Positions 7,326 to 16,579 of a DNA stretch of 50,159 nucleotides are shown in pieces. The notes under the pieces were generated by a model. It had not been told where the DNA came from, ran no database searches, and saw nothing but the letters and a program-made list of their open reading frames with translations. Within the stretch, counting starts at the first letter, position 1, and each line of letters starts with the position of its first letter. This DNA comes from CAZUAQ01 sp964618455 (GTDB taxonomy: Bacteria > Planctomycetota > Phycisphaerae > UBA1845 > PWPN01): positions 1 to 50,159 of the forward strand of contig CAZUAQ010000042.1 in the NCBI GenBank assembly GCA_964618455.1, given 5' to 3'. A program made the position numbers and the translations under genes.

Positions 7326-10310
7326 TTACGGCTGCACTGCGATGCGATCGAATCCTCCCAGGGCTTGTGGATCCTCAGTGCGGCCGTCGACGTGTCCGGC
7401 GTTGAATTTGATTGTGACTTCCTTGCCGGCGAAATCTGCGACGGAAATCGCGCGATCCTTCCACCAGCCGCCCGGGCCGGCTCTGGTCGCAAAGGGTGGG
7501 ATTTCTTCCTTCCAGAGTCGTTTCTCTCCTCCCTCCGCGATGGCTGTAATCTCGTAACGCACCCGGCTGAGATCATTGGGCATGACGAACGCGCCTCGGA
7601 GGTGCATGAGCGGTCGAAATCGGAGCGTGGCGGTGGTGCTGTCGGGGATGGTGGTCTTCAGCGTCGCTTCGCTCCACTGGGGCTTGGCGGACTCGTCTTC
7701 CAAGGTCGGCGAACCCAACACTTCGCTCGTGAGGTTGATGGCGAGTCGGGCGAGTTGCTCGGGCCGAGGAGCGACCAGGCAGTATGTGGGTGTGTCGGTA
7801 TTTTTCAATGTGAACACGGCGGGAGCGGAGAAGAGTCGGCCGTCTATCGTGAGGAAACGGTTGTAGAGCGTTTCCACGAACAGATCGCCGGCCTCCGGGT
7901 GGTGTTTCAATCCCTCGTGCGTGCCGATGATCAGCCGACAGCGGGCGTCCTCCGGTGAGGTATTCATCCACGCGTCGAGCTCGATCCGTCGGCCGATGGC
8001 GGCCCCGAACACCTCCACGATCTGCGCCGCCACGCGCCGATCTCGATGGCTGTCACCGATCTCCAGGCGAACCGCGCCCTGCTGGACGGCGTCGATCAGA
8101 CTTCCCGGCGGTGTCATGAACAGTGTGTCGAATGAACACACGACGCGCTCGACGGCGCGCGTGTAGGCCGTGTAGGGTTGAACGCCTTCGGGCCGATCGA
8201 GTCCGACTTCGATGACCAGACACTCCTTGCCGGCGATCGGCAGCGCAAAGCGATCGCCGTACGCCAGGCTTTTCCTCGGAAGCTGTGCCTTGAGCGGGTA
8301 GACGATATACGCTTCCAAGTTTTCATCATCCGGTTGGAAGCCCGCCGCTTCATTCAGATGCACGTTGGCGGTGGCGGAGTCGAACGAAGCGTTAAACAGG
8401 TAGATGACCCCGCGTCCCTCGCCGACATGCGAGAAACCCATGACACCCTCATTCGGATCCTTCGAGATCTCGAACAGGGAACGGCAGTTGTGAATGAAAT
8501 GGGTGCGCTTCCGATCCCAGGCCAGCCATTCCTTCAGAATGTCGCGGTCGTAGGCGGGCATCTGCTCGAACGAGAAGCGGATATCGCGCACGGCGGTGGT
8601 GGCGAAACAGGTGAACATGTTCTGCACCCAACCCTCGCCGCAGGGGATCAATTCGCCGGTGTGTGCCAGATTGATGGGTATGGGCGAGTGCTGCTGCAGC
8701 GACCAGCCGGCGATGTCGCCCTTGACGCCCCATGGCGGGACGAAATTGTCGTAATGGCGCTTCCAGGCGAGGCGCCGTTCGTAGGCCATCGCCCGTGCGG
8801 GATAGTCGGTGCGGACAGCTTCACGCATCTGTCCTGAAGTCCCGGGGTCTCCCGCGTGAATGTGCGTCGCGTAGAGCATGGCCCAGGGCCAGGACGCGTG
8901 ATTGCAGAGAAAGCGGTAGATGCCGGGCTTGCGCTGATAGCATTCGGCGAAGATCTCGAAGAGTTTGCGGAACTGCACGTCCGATGAGTTCCAGCCGTTG
9001 GCCAGGAGGGCATGATCCCGGCCGTGATCGATGGTCTGGGGGATCCAGTGGTTGTTGTCGAACATCACGCCGCCGAGGTCGTACCGTTCCAGGGCTTCGA
9101 GCATGAAGGCGCGAAGCTGCTCGCCGTATTCGGAAGCGAGCGATTGCACCGGCGCCTTGGGCCATCGCCTGACCCACATGCCTCTGTATACAGGATTGCC
9201 CTGCGGATCCCGCGAGGCCCAATCCTCGGTCTCGCGCATGAACACGTGACCGGCAGCGTCGAACCAGAGGGACAGTTCCATGCCGTTGGCCTTGGCAGCT
9301 TCGACGAGCGGGAGCAGGCCATCGGGGGCGCGCTCGGGCAGCGTGGCGGCCTCGTCCCAGGTGGCATCGTCGGCGTCTCGCAGCTTCGCCATGCGCGTAC
9401 TGTACGGGCGATCCGGCCACTGCCAGCCGGCGTCGAAGTGCAGCAGGTCTGTGCCGACGTACGCGAGGTCGTCGATGACTTCGAGCATACGGTCCGCGCG
9501 CGTTTCGCCCATCCAGGGCCCCCACGTGGTGAACTTGATCGGGCAGGGAATGTGCGGCTGCACGCGGTCCGCCACGTGGGCGAAAAACGTGTGCCGCGCG
9601 GTCTGCAACAGATTCTCATAAGGCTGGCGTGGAAAGAAAAGCATCGAGCCTGCCGCCACCTGCTTCGACGCCCCGGAGGCCAGGGCATAGCCGGGGCGAT
9701 AGCTCAGCGTGAGGCGGTCGTCCTCCGACGTGAATTCCGCGCGCGGCCATTCCAGCGTGAACAGGCATCCGCCGTGTTCCGATTCCAGGATGACCGGCTG
9801 ACCGAACCGGCCGCTCTCCGGCCAGATGGGAGTGGCGTTGCCGGCTTTGAACCGCCAGTGCCTGACGCCGGCGACATAGGCGGGCACGTCGTTGGCCTCA
9901 GTCGTGACCTCCTTGCGGAGTACCGGCACGTCGGAATCCAACCCGTAGGTAACCTCGATCCGCGCGAGTTCGTGCTGGAAGGTGAGCGTCATTCGTGTGG
10001 CATCGTCCTGAACATCCACGCCCTGGAAACGCAGGTCCTTCTGATCGGCGAAGGCGACGGCCAGTTTCGGATCGTGAATGATTTCAGTCGGCACGATGTA
10101 GAGCGACGCCGCCTCGGCGTCCTCGAAGCGGAAAACCCCGCCGCCATCCTTCACGGCGACTTCGGTAAGCCGCGGGCCGGCATTGCCGGCAGCGAACGTG
10201 GCGGTGAGGTGCTCGTTCTGAAGGACGATCGGCGCGGGCTGAGCGGTAAGTTCAACCTGACCGGCGAACGATATCGCCGCTACGGCAAGCAAGGCATGAC
10301 TCTTCATCAT
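7326..10310 (-). CDS. Large exported GH36/alpha-galactosidase-like protein
   Basis: A 994-residue exported protein with signal peptide MMKSHALLAVAAISFAGQV. Residues about 25-230 form a beta-sandwich-like N-domain. About 250-560 reads as a GH36/melibiase-type barrel: LLHFDAGWQWPD, a stretch on walking the barrel ELSLWFDAAGHVFM, and GGVMFDNNHW, where Asp sits at the position of the GH36 nucleophile. A beta-domain follows, then a segment with SHRDRRVAAQIVEVFGAAIG and LIIGTHEG, which looks like a family-20-type accessory domain, and finally a beta-rich C-terminal region (about 900-994). It probably acts on terminal alpha-linked sugars of exported substrates. It starts at ATG 10310 behind AGGAAAGGG. 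The barrel call is moderately sure; the specificity is not. Confidence 0.7.
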   Translation of the reverse strand: MMKSHALLAVAAISFAGQVELTAQPAPIVLQNEHLTATFAAGNAGPRLTEVAVKDGGGVFRFEDAEAASLYIVPTEIIHDPKLAVAFADQKDLRFQGVDVQDDATRMTLTFQHELARIEVTYGLDSDVPVLRKEVTTEANDVPAYVAGVRHWRFKAGNATPIWPESGRFGQPVILESEHGGCLFTLEWPRAEFTSEDDRLTLSYRPGYALASGASKQVAAGSMLFFPRQPYENLLQTARHTFFAHVADRVQPHIPCPIKFTTWGPWMGETRADRMLEVIDDLAYVGTDLLHFDAGWQWPDRPYSTRMAKLRDADDATWDEAATLPERAPDGLLPLVEAAKANGMELSLWFDAAGHVFMRETEDWASRDPQGNPVYRGMWVRRWPKAPVQSLASEYGEQLRAFMLEALERYDLGGVMFDNNHWIPQTIDHGRDHALLANGWNSSDVQFRKLFEIFAECYQRKPGIYRFLCNHASWPWAMLYATHIHAGDPGTSGQMREAVRTDYPARAMAYERRLAWKRHYDNFVPPWGVKGDIAGWSLQQHSPIPINLAHTGELIPCGEGWVQNMFTCFATTAVRDIRFSFEQMPAYDRDILKEWLAWDRKRTHFIHNCRSLFEISKDPNEGVMGFSHVGEGRGVIYLFNASFDSATANVHLNEAAGFQPDDENLEAYIVYPLKAQLPRKSLAYGDRFALPIAGKECLVIEVGLDRPEGVQPYTAYTRAVERVVCSFDTLFMTPPGSLIDAVQQGAVRLEIGDSHRDRRVAAQIVEVFGAAIGRRIELDAWMNTSPEDARCRLIIGTHEGLKHHPEAGDLFVETLYNRFLTIDGRLFSAPAVFTLKNTDTPTYCLVAPRPEQLARLAINLTSEVLGSPTLEDESAKPQWSEATLKTTIPDSTTATLRFRPLMHLRGAFVMPNDLSRVRYEITAIAEGGEKRLWKEEIPPFATRAGPGGWWKDRAISVADFAGKEVTIKFNAGHVDGRTEDPQALGGFDRIAVQP

Positions 10311-10364
10311 TCTGACCCTTTCCTGAAGTGACGAGCGGATCTTAACGGGAGGAACGTATCACCG

Positions 10365-10395
10365 CGAGAGCAAAATGATTAAGGGAAAGCTCTCG
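10365..10395. repeat. Inverted repeat in a divergent gap
   Basis: CGAGAGC (10365-10371) and GCTCTCG (10389-10395), perfect seven-base arms 17 bases apart, in the 227-base divergent region between the GH36-like gene and the thrombospondin-repeat gene. Suitable for a shared operator; no promoter hexamers stand out next to it. Confidence 0.35.
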
Positions 10396-10537
10396 AATAT
10401 GCCGTTCTTAGAGGAGAATAACGACCCAGGGCGCCTGATTTCAGATGTTCTGCCCCACAGGACCCGATGTGTCAATCCGGGGCTGGCTAAGCAAACCTTC
10501 GGGGTGATGCAGCACTTTTTCCCAGAGGAGAGGAACA

Positions 10538-12526
10538 ATGCGTAACGCCTATATGCTTTGCACGTGGGCATGCTTGGCATGGACGGCAAGTGTCGCGGTG
10601 GGTGGCGATCTCATAGTGGATCGAATCAAGCCCAATGGCCTCGTTTTCGTGCTCACGAATGGATTTGACGGGATCTACGTGTTCGATCGGAGCTGGGAGA
10701 GGTTGGGGAAAGTCCAAACGGGAAGTCTTGAAATCACCTTCACGGGAAATCCAACGATTGACAATCAAGGAAACATTGTTCTCGGTCATTGGTACACTGA
10801 CAGCATCAGTATCTACAGCCGAAATGGACAGCTCATACGCACGATCTCAGGGGGTGGCTTGAACGGCGCGGTTGGCACGGCGATCGATCCCACAGGCAAC
10901 ATCACCGTATGCAGCTATCTCAGTGACAGTGTGAGAAGGTTTACGACGGACGGCCAGTTCCTGTCGAATCTCGCGCACAGCAGGGGGACGGAGGATTGCA
11001 ATGACATCGCCTACGATCGATCGGGATACATGTTCGTGGCCAACCGCGACAATGGTCACGGCAACGTGGCAGTATTCGACACGAATCAAACGTTTGTGAA
11101 GTACATCGGCCGGGGATTTCTGCCCGAAAGTCCACGTGAGATCGATTTCAACTCAACTGAAGAATTCTACGTCCTGACATGGCACAGCATCCACAAGTAC
11201 GACCATGACGGCAATCATCTCTACGCATTGACGCATCCCGACCTGCTTCGCGCCTACAGCCAGGCGGTCGACGAAAACGACGATTATTATGTTTCAGACG
11301 AGTACTCCAATAACATCTTTTCTTTCGATGCAGACGGCACTTTTCTTGAAAAAATCTCCCTCGACGTGGAAAACAACGAGAAGCTGAGGGGTATTGCCTT
11401 CGAACTTTGTCCGGCCGAGATGGAACCCATCGACTCCGACGGCGATGGCTACTACGACGCCTGTGACAACTGCCCTGCGATACCCAATCCCGACCAGAGA
11501 GACAGTGAAGGGGACGGCGTTGGGGACATCTGCGATGACGATCAGGATAATGATGCCATTCCTGACGAGATTGACAATTGTCCGTTCGCTTCGAATGCTT
11601 CTCAAGCCGACATCGATGACGATACCGTCGGAGATGCATGCGATAATTGTCCTAACGAATCCAATGCCCCACAGGATGACTCAGACCAGGATGACATCGG
11701 CGATGCCTGTGACCAGTGTCCGGGATTCGACGATCTGCTGAATCAAGATGGTGACTTGATTCCCGATGAATGCGATAACTGCGCTGAGATTACCAACGAA
11801 GATCAGATCGATGATGATTCCGACGGTGTAGGAAACGCCTGCGACAACTGCATCGATGCGCCGAATCCGAATCAATCGGATTACGATCAGGATGGATTGG
11901 GAGATGTATGCGACGACTGCCCTCTGGGAGATAACACGCTGGATGCTGATGTCGATGGTTTCCCGGATGGGTGCGACAATTGCCCTAGGGTCGTGAATCA
12001 GTCACAATTGGACTACGATGCTGACGGTATCGGCAATGCCTGTGACAACTGTCTATTCACCCCAAATCCGGAACAGATCGATTCGGACTTCGACGGTGTG
12101 GGCGATCTCTGTGACAACTGCGTCAACGATATCAACACCTTCCAGTTCGACCTTGATGGCGATGGCAACGGAGATGTTTGTGACAATTGTCCTTTCATTG
12201 ATAACACGTCTCAGGAAGATGAGGACGGTGATCGCGTGGGTGATGCTTGCGATGCTTGTGCGGGAACTCCCCTTGGGGTTGTCGTCGACACATTGGGTTG
12301 CACTCTGATCATTCCCTGTGATTACGATGACGATCAGGATGTCGATCAGAACGATATAGAACTCTTCATGCATTGCATCTCCGGTCCAATGCTACCGAGG
12401 GAGGCCGGCTGCGACGAAAAGGACTTGGACAACGACGGTGATGTCGATCTCGTCGACTTCGCGGTGATGCAGCTTTGCCTTTCGGGTGATGGGCTACTTG
12501 GTGATCCGTACTGCGCAGATCAGTAA
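10538..12526 (+). CDS. Exported NHL-like / thrombospondin type-3 repeat protein with dockerin-like tail
   Basis: A 662-residue exported protein with signal peptide MRNAYMLCTWACLAWTASVA. Residues about 25-285 resemble an NHL/beta-propeller sensor-like region (GNIVLGHWYTDSISIYSRNG, DPTGNITVCSYLSDSV). About 295-600 contains roughly ten thrombospondin type-3 calcium repeats of the pattern DxDxDGxGDxCDNCPxxxNxxQ, which form a Cys- and Ca-rich rod. The end is a two-loop dockerin-like module (DYDDDQDVDQNDIELFMHC and DLDNDGDVDLVDFAVMQLC), the same type as on the protein at 6296. GAGGAG just before ATG 10538 fixes the start. The gene is visibly less GC-rich than its neighbours, which fits its Asp/Asn richness but could also reflect transfer. 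Likely a calcium-dependent cell-surface protein. Confidence 0.8.
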   Translation: MRNAYMLCTWACLAWTASVAVGGDLIVDRIKPNGLVFVLTNGFDGIYVFDRSWERLGKVQTGSLEITFTGNPTIDNQGNIVLGHWYTDSISIYSRNGQLIRTISGGGLNGAVGTAIDPTGNITVCSYLSDSVRRFTTDGQFLSNLAHSRGTEDCNDIAYDRSGYMFVANRDNGHGNVAVFDTNQTFVKYIGRGFLPESPREIDFNSTEEFYVLTWHSIHKYDHDGNHLYALTHPDLLRAYSQAVDENDDYYVSDEYSNNIFSFDADGTFLEKISLDVENNEKLRGIAFELCPAEMEPIDSDGDGYYDACDNCPAIPNPDQRDSEGDGVGDICDDDQDNDAIPDEIDNCPFASNASQADIDDDTVGDACDNCPNESNAPQDDSDQDDIGDACDQCPGFDDLLNQDGDLIPDECDNCAEITNEDQIDDDSDGVGNACDNCIDAPNPNQSDYDQDGLGDVCDDCPLGDNTLDADVDGFPDGCDNCPRVVNQSQLDYDADGIGNACDNCLFTPNPEQIDSDFDGVGDLCDNCVNDINTFQFDLDGDGNGDVCDNCPFIDNTSQEDEDGDRVGDACDACAGTPLGVVVDTLGCTLIIPCDYDDDQDVDQNDIELFMHCISGPMLPREAGCDEKDLDNDGDVDLVDFAVMQLCLSGDGLLGDPYCADQ

Positions 12527-12784
12527 ACTCAAACAGAGTTGATCCTTCGCGCATCCAAGCATGCCGCTGGAAGGTCCTCGGTAATCTGAGCTGACGCGCT
12601 ATCAGTACGGATGACGGCAAAGCGGAGCAAGGCGCGCTTGTAGGAACGCTTGTAGTGAATTCTGGGAATGATTGCACATCGGGGGCAAGCGATGACATGT
12701 TGAAGGATGCGGGGGACGACGGGGAGTGCGTTCTAAGTGGTGCTTCTGACAGCAGTAAGACACGCCTGCCAGAATCTGACGAAT

Positions 12785-12857
12785 TGAGGGCGCAGGGGCT
12801 CGAACCCTGGACCCACGGCTTAAAAGGCCGTTGCTCTACCGACTGAGCTACACCCTC
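12785..12857 (-). tRNA. tRNA-Lys (anticodon TTT)
   Basis: A complete cloverleaf reads leftward from 12857: acceptor GAGGGTG pairs with CGCCCTC, D-arm GCTC/GAGC, anticodon arm ACGGC-CTTTTAA-GCCGT with TTT as anticodon, variable GGGTC, T-arm CAGGG-TTCGAAC-CCCTG, discriminator A as expected for lysine. CCA is not encoded. The flanks (12527-12784 and 12858-13025) hold no gene I can support; a near-perfect 12-base tandem (CGCTTGTAG at 12635 and 12647) lies downstream of it. Confidence 0.97.
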
Positions 12858-13025
12858 GGTCATGGCGGAGGGACTGGAAAACGGGTTCTGATTCGATCTC
12901 CGCCAAACCCGTGATTTTAGGCTCCCGCCTCCGAATCAGCAAGACGGTCGGCGGACTCAAGGCATACGCAGTTCGCCATTGCGTCACCATCGGCGCAGCT
13001 CCCCCCTCCTGGGGCACACTTCCTC

Positions 13026-13055
13026 CCGACACCGTGCACACGTGCACGTTATAAT
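13026..13055 (+). promoter_or_regulatory. Promoter with a palindrome in its spacer, before the TPR/VCBS/UnbV gene
   Basis: A perfect -10 TATAAT (13050-13055) lies 18 bases after CCGACA (13026-13031, four of six to TTGACA). The spacer holds a perfect inverted repeat CGTGCAC-AC-GTGCACG (13033-13048). Transcription would start near 13062, giving a leader of about 57 bases to GTG 13119. A palindrome filling the -35/-10 spacer is the arrangement used by MerR-type activators, but any regulator could bind it. Confidence 0.55.
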
Positions 13056-13118
13056 TGTCAAGCTGCATGAGATCTTGTCTTGCCGGGTTCCAGCGGGTCG
13101 CCCCGAGGAGAGTCGCCT

Positions 13119-16100
13119 GTGTGTCTGTTCCGTCGTGTATGGTGTCGAGATCCATCGAGTGACATTCGCTGCGTAAAGCACCGCCGCGTGGCGTGGTTGT
13201 CCAGCGTGTGGTGCGCGCGTGCCCCGCTCGCACTGATGTTTCTGTGGCTTGGCGTGATCGGTGGTTCGCGCGTGTTTGCGCTCCCCCCCGAGGCGATCCA
13301 GCTCAACAACGTGGGCAAGGCGCACCTGGAGAATCGCGAGACGGCGGACGCCGTGGCGCGATTCGAGGAGGTCACGCGCCTGGTACCCGACGCCGCCGCC
13401 GCGTGGCGGAATCTGGCCCGGGCGCAGATGCTGCCGCGCCGGCAGAAGGAGCACGCCGAGGCGCTGGTCGCACTGGCCGAGGCAGCCAAGCTTGATCCGG
13501 ACTCCGCCGCCACCGCCTACCTGACCGGCCTTGTTCATCTGCGCGAGTCACGCTTCAAGGAGGCCATCCCTCCGCTGGAACGGGCGGTACGGCTGGACCC
13601 GAATACGGCGGCGCTGCGATGCCAACTCGCGATGGCGTACCAGCCCGCCGGGCAGCTGGATAAGGCACGCGAGCAACTCGAAGAAACGGTCCGACTGGAT
13701 CCGCTGCATTCGAATGCGATCTTCAAGCTGGGAATGTTCGCCCGAAAGGCCGGCGACCGGAAGCGGTATGCCGAATTGCAGCGCGAGTACCTCCGGCTGC
13801 GTCAGATCTTCGACGATTCAACGCGAACGCCGGAAGCGCTGGAGCGGTGCCGCTATACGCAGGCGGAGTTGCTTGTCGATGCGCGGTCGACGGAGATGCC
13901 CGCGATCGAGGTGACGTTCCAACCCGCGTCGGCGGCGGGGTTCGACGAGGCGAGTGTTCGCGCGCTGGCGGTGCTGAACGTGAATGCCCAGGGCCGATAC
14001 GCGCTCGTGGGCCTGACCGGTGAAGGCGTCGTGACCGTATGGGAACCGGAGGCCAATGGCGGCTATGTTCCGCGCAAGGCTACAACAGAAAAAGCATTGG
14101 CCCTCGGTGGCGAACCGGTGCGCGCGATTGTCGGGAACTGGCTTGACGAAAAAGTCGAGGGCCAGCGCTTCGATCCGACAACGGATGCGCTCAATGATGT
14201 CCTATTCACGGCACCTTCTGCGGTGAGCCTGATGCTGCAGACACCTGTGCGTTCATTCCAGGACGCCACGTCGACGGCGGGCATGGAGGCGAACGTTGGG
14301 GGCCCCGCCTGCTGGTTCGACGCCGAGCATGACGGGGATCTCGACCTGGCCATGGCGGGCAAAGACGGCGGTCTGCTGGTCATGCAGAACAACGGCGATG
14401 GGACGTTTCGCGAGGTGTCGAAGCGGCTGGGCCTGGTGCTTCCCGCCGACGCGTCACCGCTCACGGATATCGTGGCGGTCGACCTCGATCGGAATGTGGC
14501 GGGGGATCTGATCGTTGCGACACAGGAACACACCTACGTGTTCATGAACCAGCGGACGGGACGTTATGCCCTCGTCAGCGATCCGCCCGGACCTTTCCCC
14601 GGCGCGAAGCAGGTGCTCGCCGATGATGTCGATCAGGACGGCCGGCCTGACACGGTATTCGTGCAGGAGGATCGTGTGGTCGTTCGGAGCAGCGCGGATC
14701 CTCGCATACAGACCCTCTCCGCCACAAACGCGCGGATTCACTCCGGCGCGTTCGTCGACTTTGACAACGACGGATTTCTCGACATCGCAGTCGCGGCCGC
14801 TTCCGCTAAAGCCACTCGTCTGCTCGTCTGGCGCAACGAGGGCGGGCGTTTCGCTGAAGCTACCGCGCGCGTCGGCCTGGACGAGTGGCGTCATGATGCG
14901 GCCGTGCGCGACCTGCTGATTTTCGATCACGATGGCGACGGGGACACGGACATGCTGCTTTGCGACGTGAATGGCCGCGTCGTGGTACTCCGTAACGAAG
15001 GCGGCCATGCGCACCGGCAGTTGAAGGTGCGCCTGGTGGGCGGCAAGACCAACGCGATGGGTCTCGGAACGCATCTCGAGGTGCGGCGCGGGCAGTTCTT
15101 CGCGTCGCGCGAGGTGCAGCAGCTTCCCATCGAGATCGGTGTCGGCCCGCGCGACACGCTGGACGCGGTGCAGACGATATGGACCAATGGCATCATCGAC
15201 AACGAGGTCAACGTGGCGGTGGGTAACGCGACGCTGACGATCGCAGAGAAGAATGTTGCCGCCGGGTCGTGTCCGTACCTGTACGCGTGGGACGGGCGGA
15301 AGATGCGCTTCGTGACGGATCTGCTGGGCAACGCGCCGCTGGGTTTGTCGTTGACGCGGGAATTCATCCTGCCGGCGGACCCGGACGAGATCGTGTACGT
15401 GGGCTCGTCGGAGAACGTGCAGCCGCGCGGCGACGCGTACGAACTCGTCGTCACCGAGGAACTGCGCGAGGTGGGCTACTTCGACGAGGCGAAACTGATC
15501 GTCGTGGATCATCCAGTGGAGGTCGAAGTGCATCCGACGGACAAGCTCATGCCGCCGCCCTTCCCTGCGACGGAGCTGTGGTCGCTGCATCGACGCCGCG
15601 TCGCGACGTCAGTCGTCGGTGATGACGGGCAGGATCGCAGGAAAGCACTCGCGGCCATCGATGGACACTACGCCCCGGCGGGGGAACCCTTGCCGCCGCC
15701 CTTGCGCGGAATGTGTCGGCCGCTGACGCTGACGATGGACTTCGGCGCGATCGACCCGGCGGCGGAGAACGTGCTGGCGCTGACCGGTTGGATTCAGTAC
15801 GGCGACGCCAGCACGAACATCGCCATGAGTCAGAATGCCGGGCTGACGGTCGTTCCGCCACGGCTCGAAGCGGAGTCGGCGTCGCGCGGATGGGTGGCGG
15901 TGGATGCCGTCGTCGGCATGCCGGCGGGGAAGACGAAGACCATCCTGGTCGATCTGGCCGGCAAGCTTCCCGACGACGTACGACGATTGAGACTCAGCAC
16001 GACGTTTCACCTCACGTGGGATCGCATCGCGCTGTTCGAGAGGTATCGCGGCGAGGATATGCGCGAGGTGCGCGTGTCTCCGGCGCAGGCCCGGCTCGGG

Positions 16101-16508
16101 TGGCACGGCTACGGGGAGATCAAGGCGCGCGGCGAGCGCCACCCGCAGACGCCGGACTTCGATCGCGTGAGCGAGTTGCCTCCCTGGCGGACGACGCCGC
16201 AGGGCTGGTGTACGCAGTACGGGGATGTGCGGGAGTTGATCGACACGCGCGACGAACGCATCGCGATTCTCAACGGGGGCGATGCCATGACGCTGCGGTT
16301 TCCGAGGCACGCTCTGCCTTCGCGCATCGACGGTCAGCAGCGCAGTTTCTACTTCTATTCCGTCGGTTGGGACAAGGATGCCGACCCGAACGTCGTCGAT
16401 GGCGACCAGGTCCTTCCCCTGCCGGTCGACATGCCGGAGGAGGATCGGCTGCTGTACAACACGCGCTTCGTGCCGCGGGACGTCCGCATGCGGTGGATCA
16501 GCCAATGA
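13119..16508 (+). CDS. Giant exported TPR / VCBS / ASPIC-UnbV protein
   Basis: About 1129 residues. Start GTG 13119 was chosen because GAGGAG (13105-13110) precedes it by eight bases; GTG 13188 and TTG 13080 are alternatives. A hydrophobic signal segment (APLALMFLWLGVIGGSRVFA) follows a basic region. TPR-type helical repeats occupy about 55-230 (IQLNNVGKAHLENRETADAV, LERAVRLDPNTAALRC, LEETVRLDPLHSNAI). Five calcium-type VCBS/FG-GAP loops follow at about 370-650, such as DAEHDGDLDLAM, DFDNDGFLDIAV and DHDGDGDTDMLL. An ASPIC/UnbV module (about 665-725) has VRLVGGKTNAMGLGTHLEVR and IEIGVGPRDTLDAVQTIWTN. The last 390 residues are unrecognised, beginning SCPYLYAWDGRKMRFVTDLL. It is preceded by a regulated-looking promoter and shares its modules, in a different order, with the lipoprotein at 18572. 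Function unknown; probably periplasmic or surface assembly. Confidence 0.8.
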   Translation: MCLFRRVWCRDPSSDIRCVKHRRVAWLSSVWCARAPLALMFLWLGVIGGSRVFALPPEAIQLNNVGKAHLENRETADAVARFEEVTRLVPDAAAAWRNLARAQMLPRRQKEHAEALVALAEAAKLDPDSAATAYLTGLVHLRESRFKEAIPPLERAVRLDPNTAALRCQLAMAYQPAGQLDKAREQLEETVRLDPLHSNAIFKLGMFARKAGDRKRYAELQREYLRLRQIFDDSTRTPEALERCRYTQAELLVDARSTEMPAIEVTFQPASAAGFDEASVRALAVLNVNAQGRYALVGLTGEGVVTVWEPEANGGYVPRKATTEKALALGGEPVRAIVGNWLDEKVEGQRFDPTTDALNDVLFTAPSAVSLMLQTPVRSFQDATSTAGMEANVGGPACWFDAEHDGDLDLAMAGKDGGLLVMQNNGDGTFREVSKRLGLVLPADASPLTDIVAVDLDRNVAGDLIVATQEHTYVFMNQRTGRYALVSDPPGPFPGAKQVLADDVDQDGRPDTVFVQEDRVVVRSSADPRIQTLSATNARIHSGAFVDFDNDGFLDIAVAAASAKATRLLVWRNEGGRFAEATARVGLDEWRHDAAVRDLLIFDHDGDGDTDMLLCDVNGRVVVLRNEGGHAHRQLKVRLVGGKTNAMGLGTHLEVRRGQFFASREVQQLPIEIGVGPRDTLDAVQTIWTNGIIDNEVNVAVGNATLTIAEKNVAAGSCPYLYAWDGRKMRFVTDLLGNAPLGLSLTREFILPADPDEIVYVGSSENVQPRGDAYELVVTEELREVGYFDEAKLIVVDHPVEVEVHPTDKLMPPPFPATELWSLHRRRVATSVVGDDGQDRRKALAAIDGHYAPAGEPLPPPLRGMCRPLTLTMDFGAIDPAAENVLALTGWIQYGDASTNIAMSQNAGLTVVPPRLEAESASRGWVAVDAVVGMPAGKTKTILVDLAGKLPDDVRRLRLSTTFHLTWDRIALFERYRGEDMREVRVSPAQARLGWHGYGEIKARGERHPQTPDFDRVSELPPWRTTPQGWCTQYGDVRELIDTRDERIAILNGGDAMTLRFPRHALPSRIDGQQRSFYFYSVGWDKDADPNVVDGDQVLPLPVDMPEEDRLLYNTRFVPRDVRMRWISQ

Positions 16509-16579
16509 ATCGCAGTTGATGACTTTGCGAACGCGCGAAACAAGCGGTCGTTCCGCAGAACCGAAATCACCCTGTTCGA

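Noticed and set aside
9012..10331. 439-codon rightward open frame over the GH36-like gene
   Set aside because: Shadow frame: low-complexity, no ribosome site, while the leftward frame has a signal peptide and barrel motifs.
12635..12655. Tandem 12-base repeat CGCTTGTAG…CGCTTGTAG near the tRNA
   Set aside because: Only two short copies; no mobile element, integrase or attachment-site duplication of the tRNA end was found.
12366..12863. 165-codon leftward open frame covering the tRNA
   Set aside because: It overlaps the tRNA-Lys and the end of the thrombospondin-repeat gene; composition is not protein-like.
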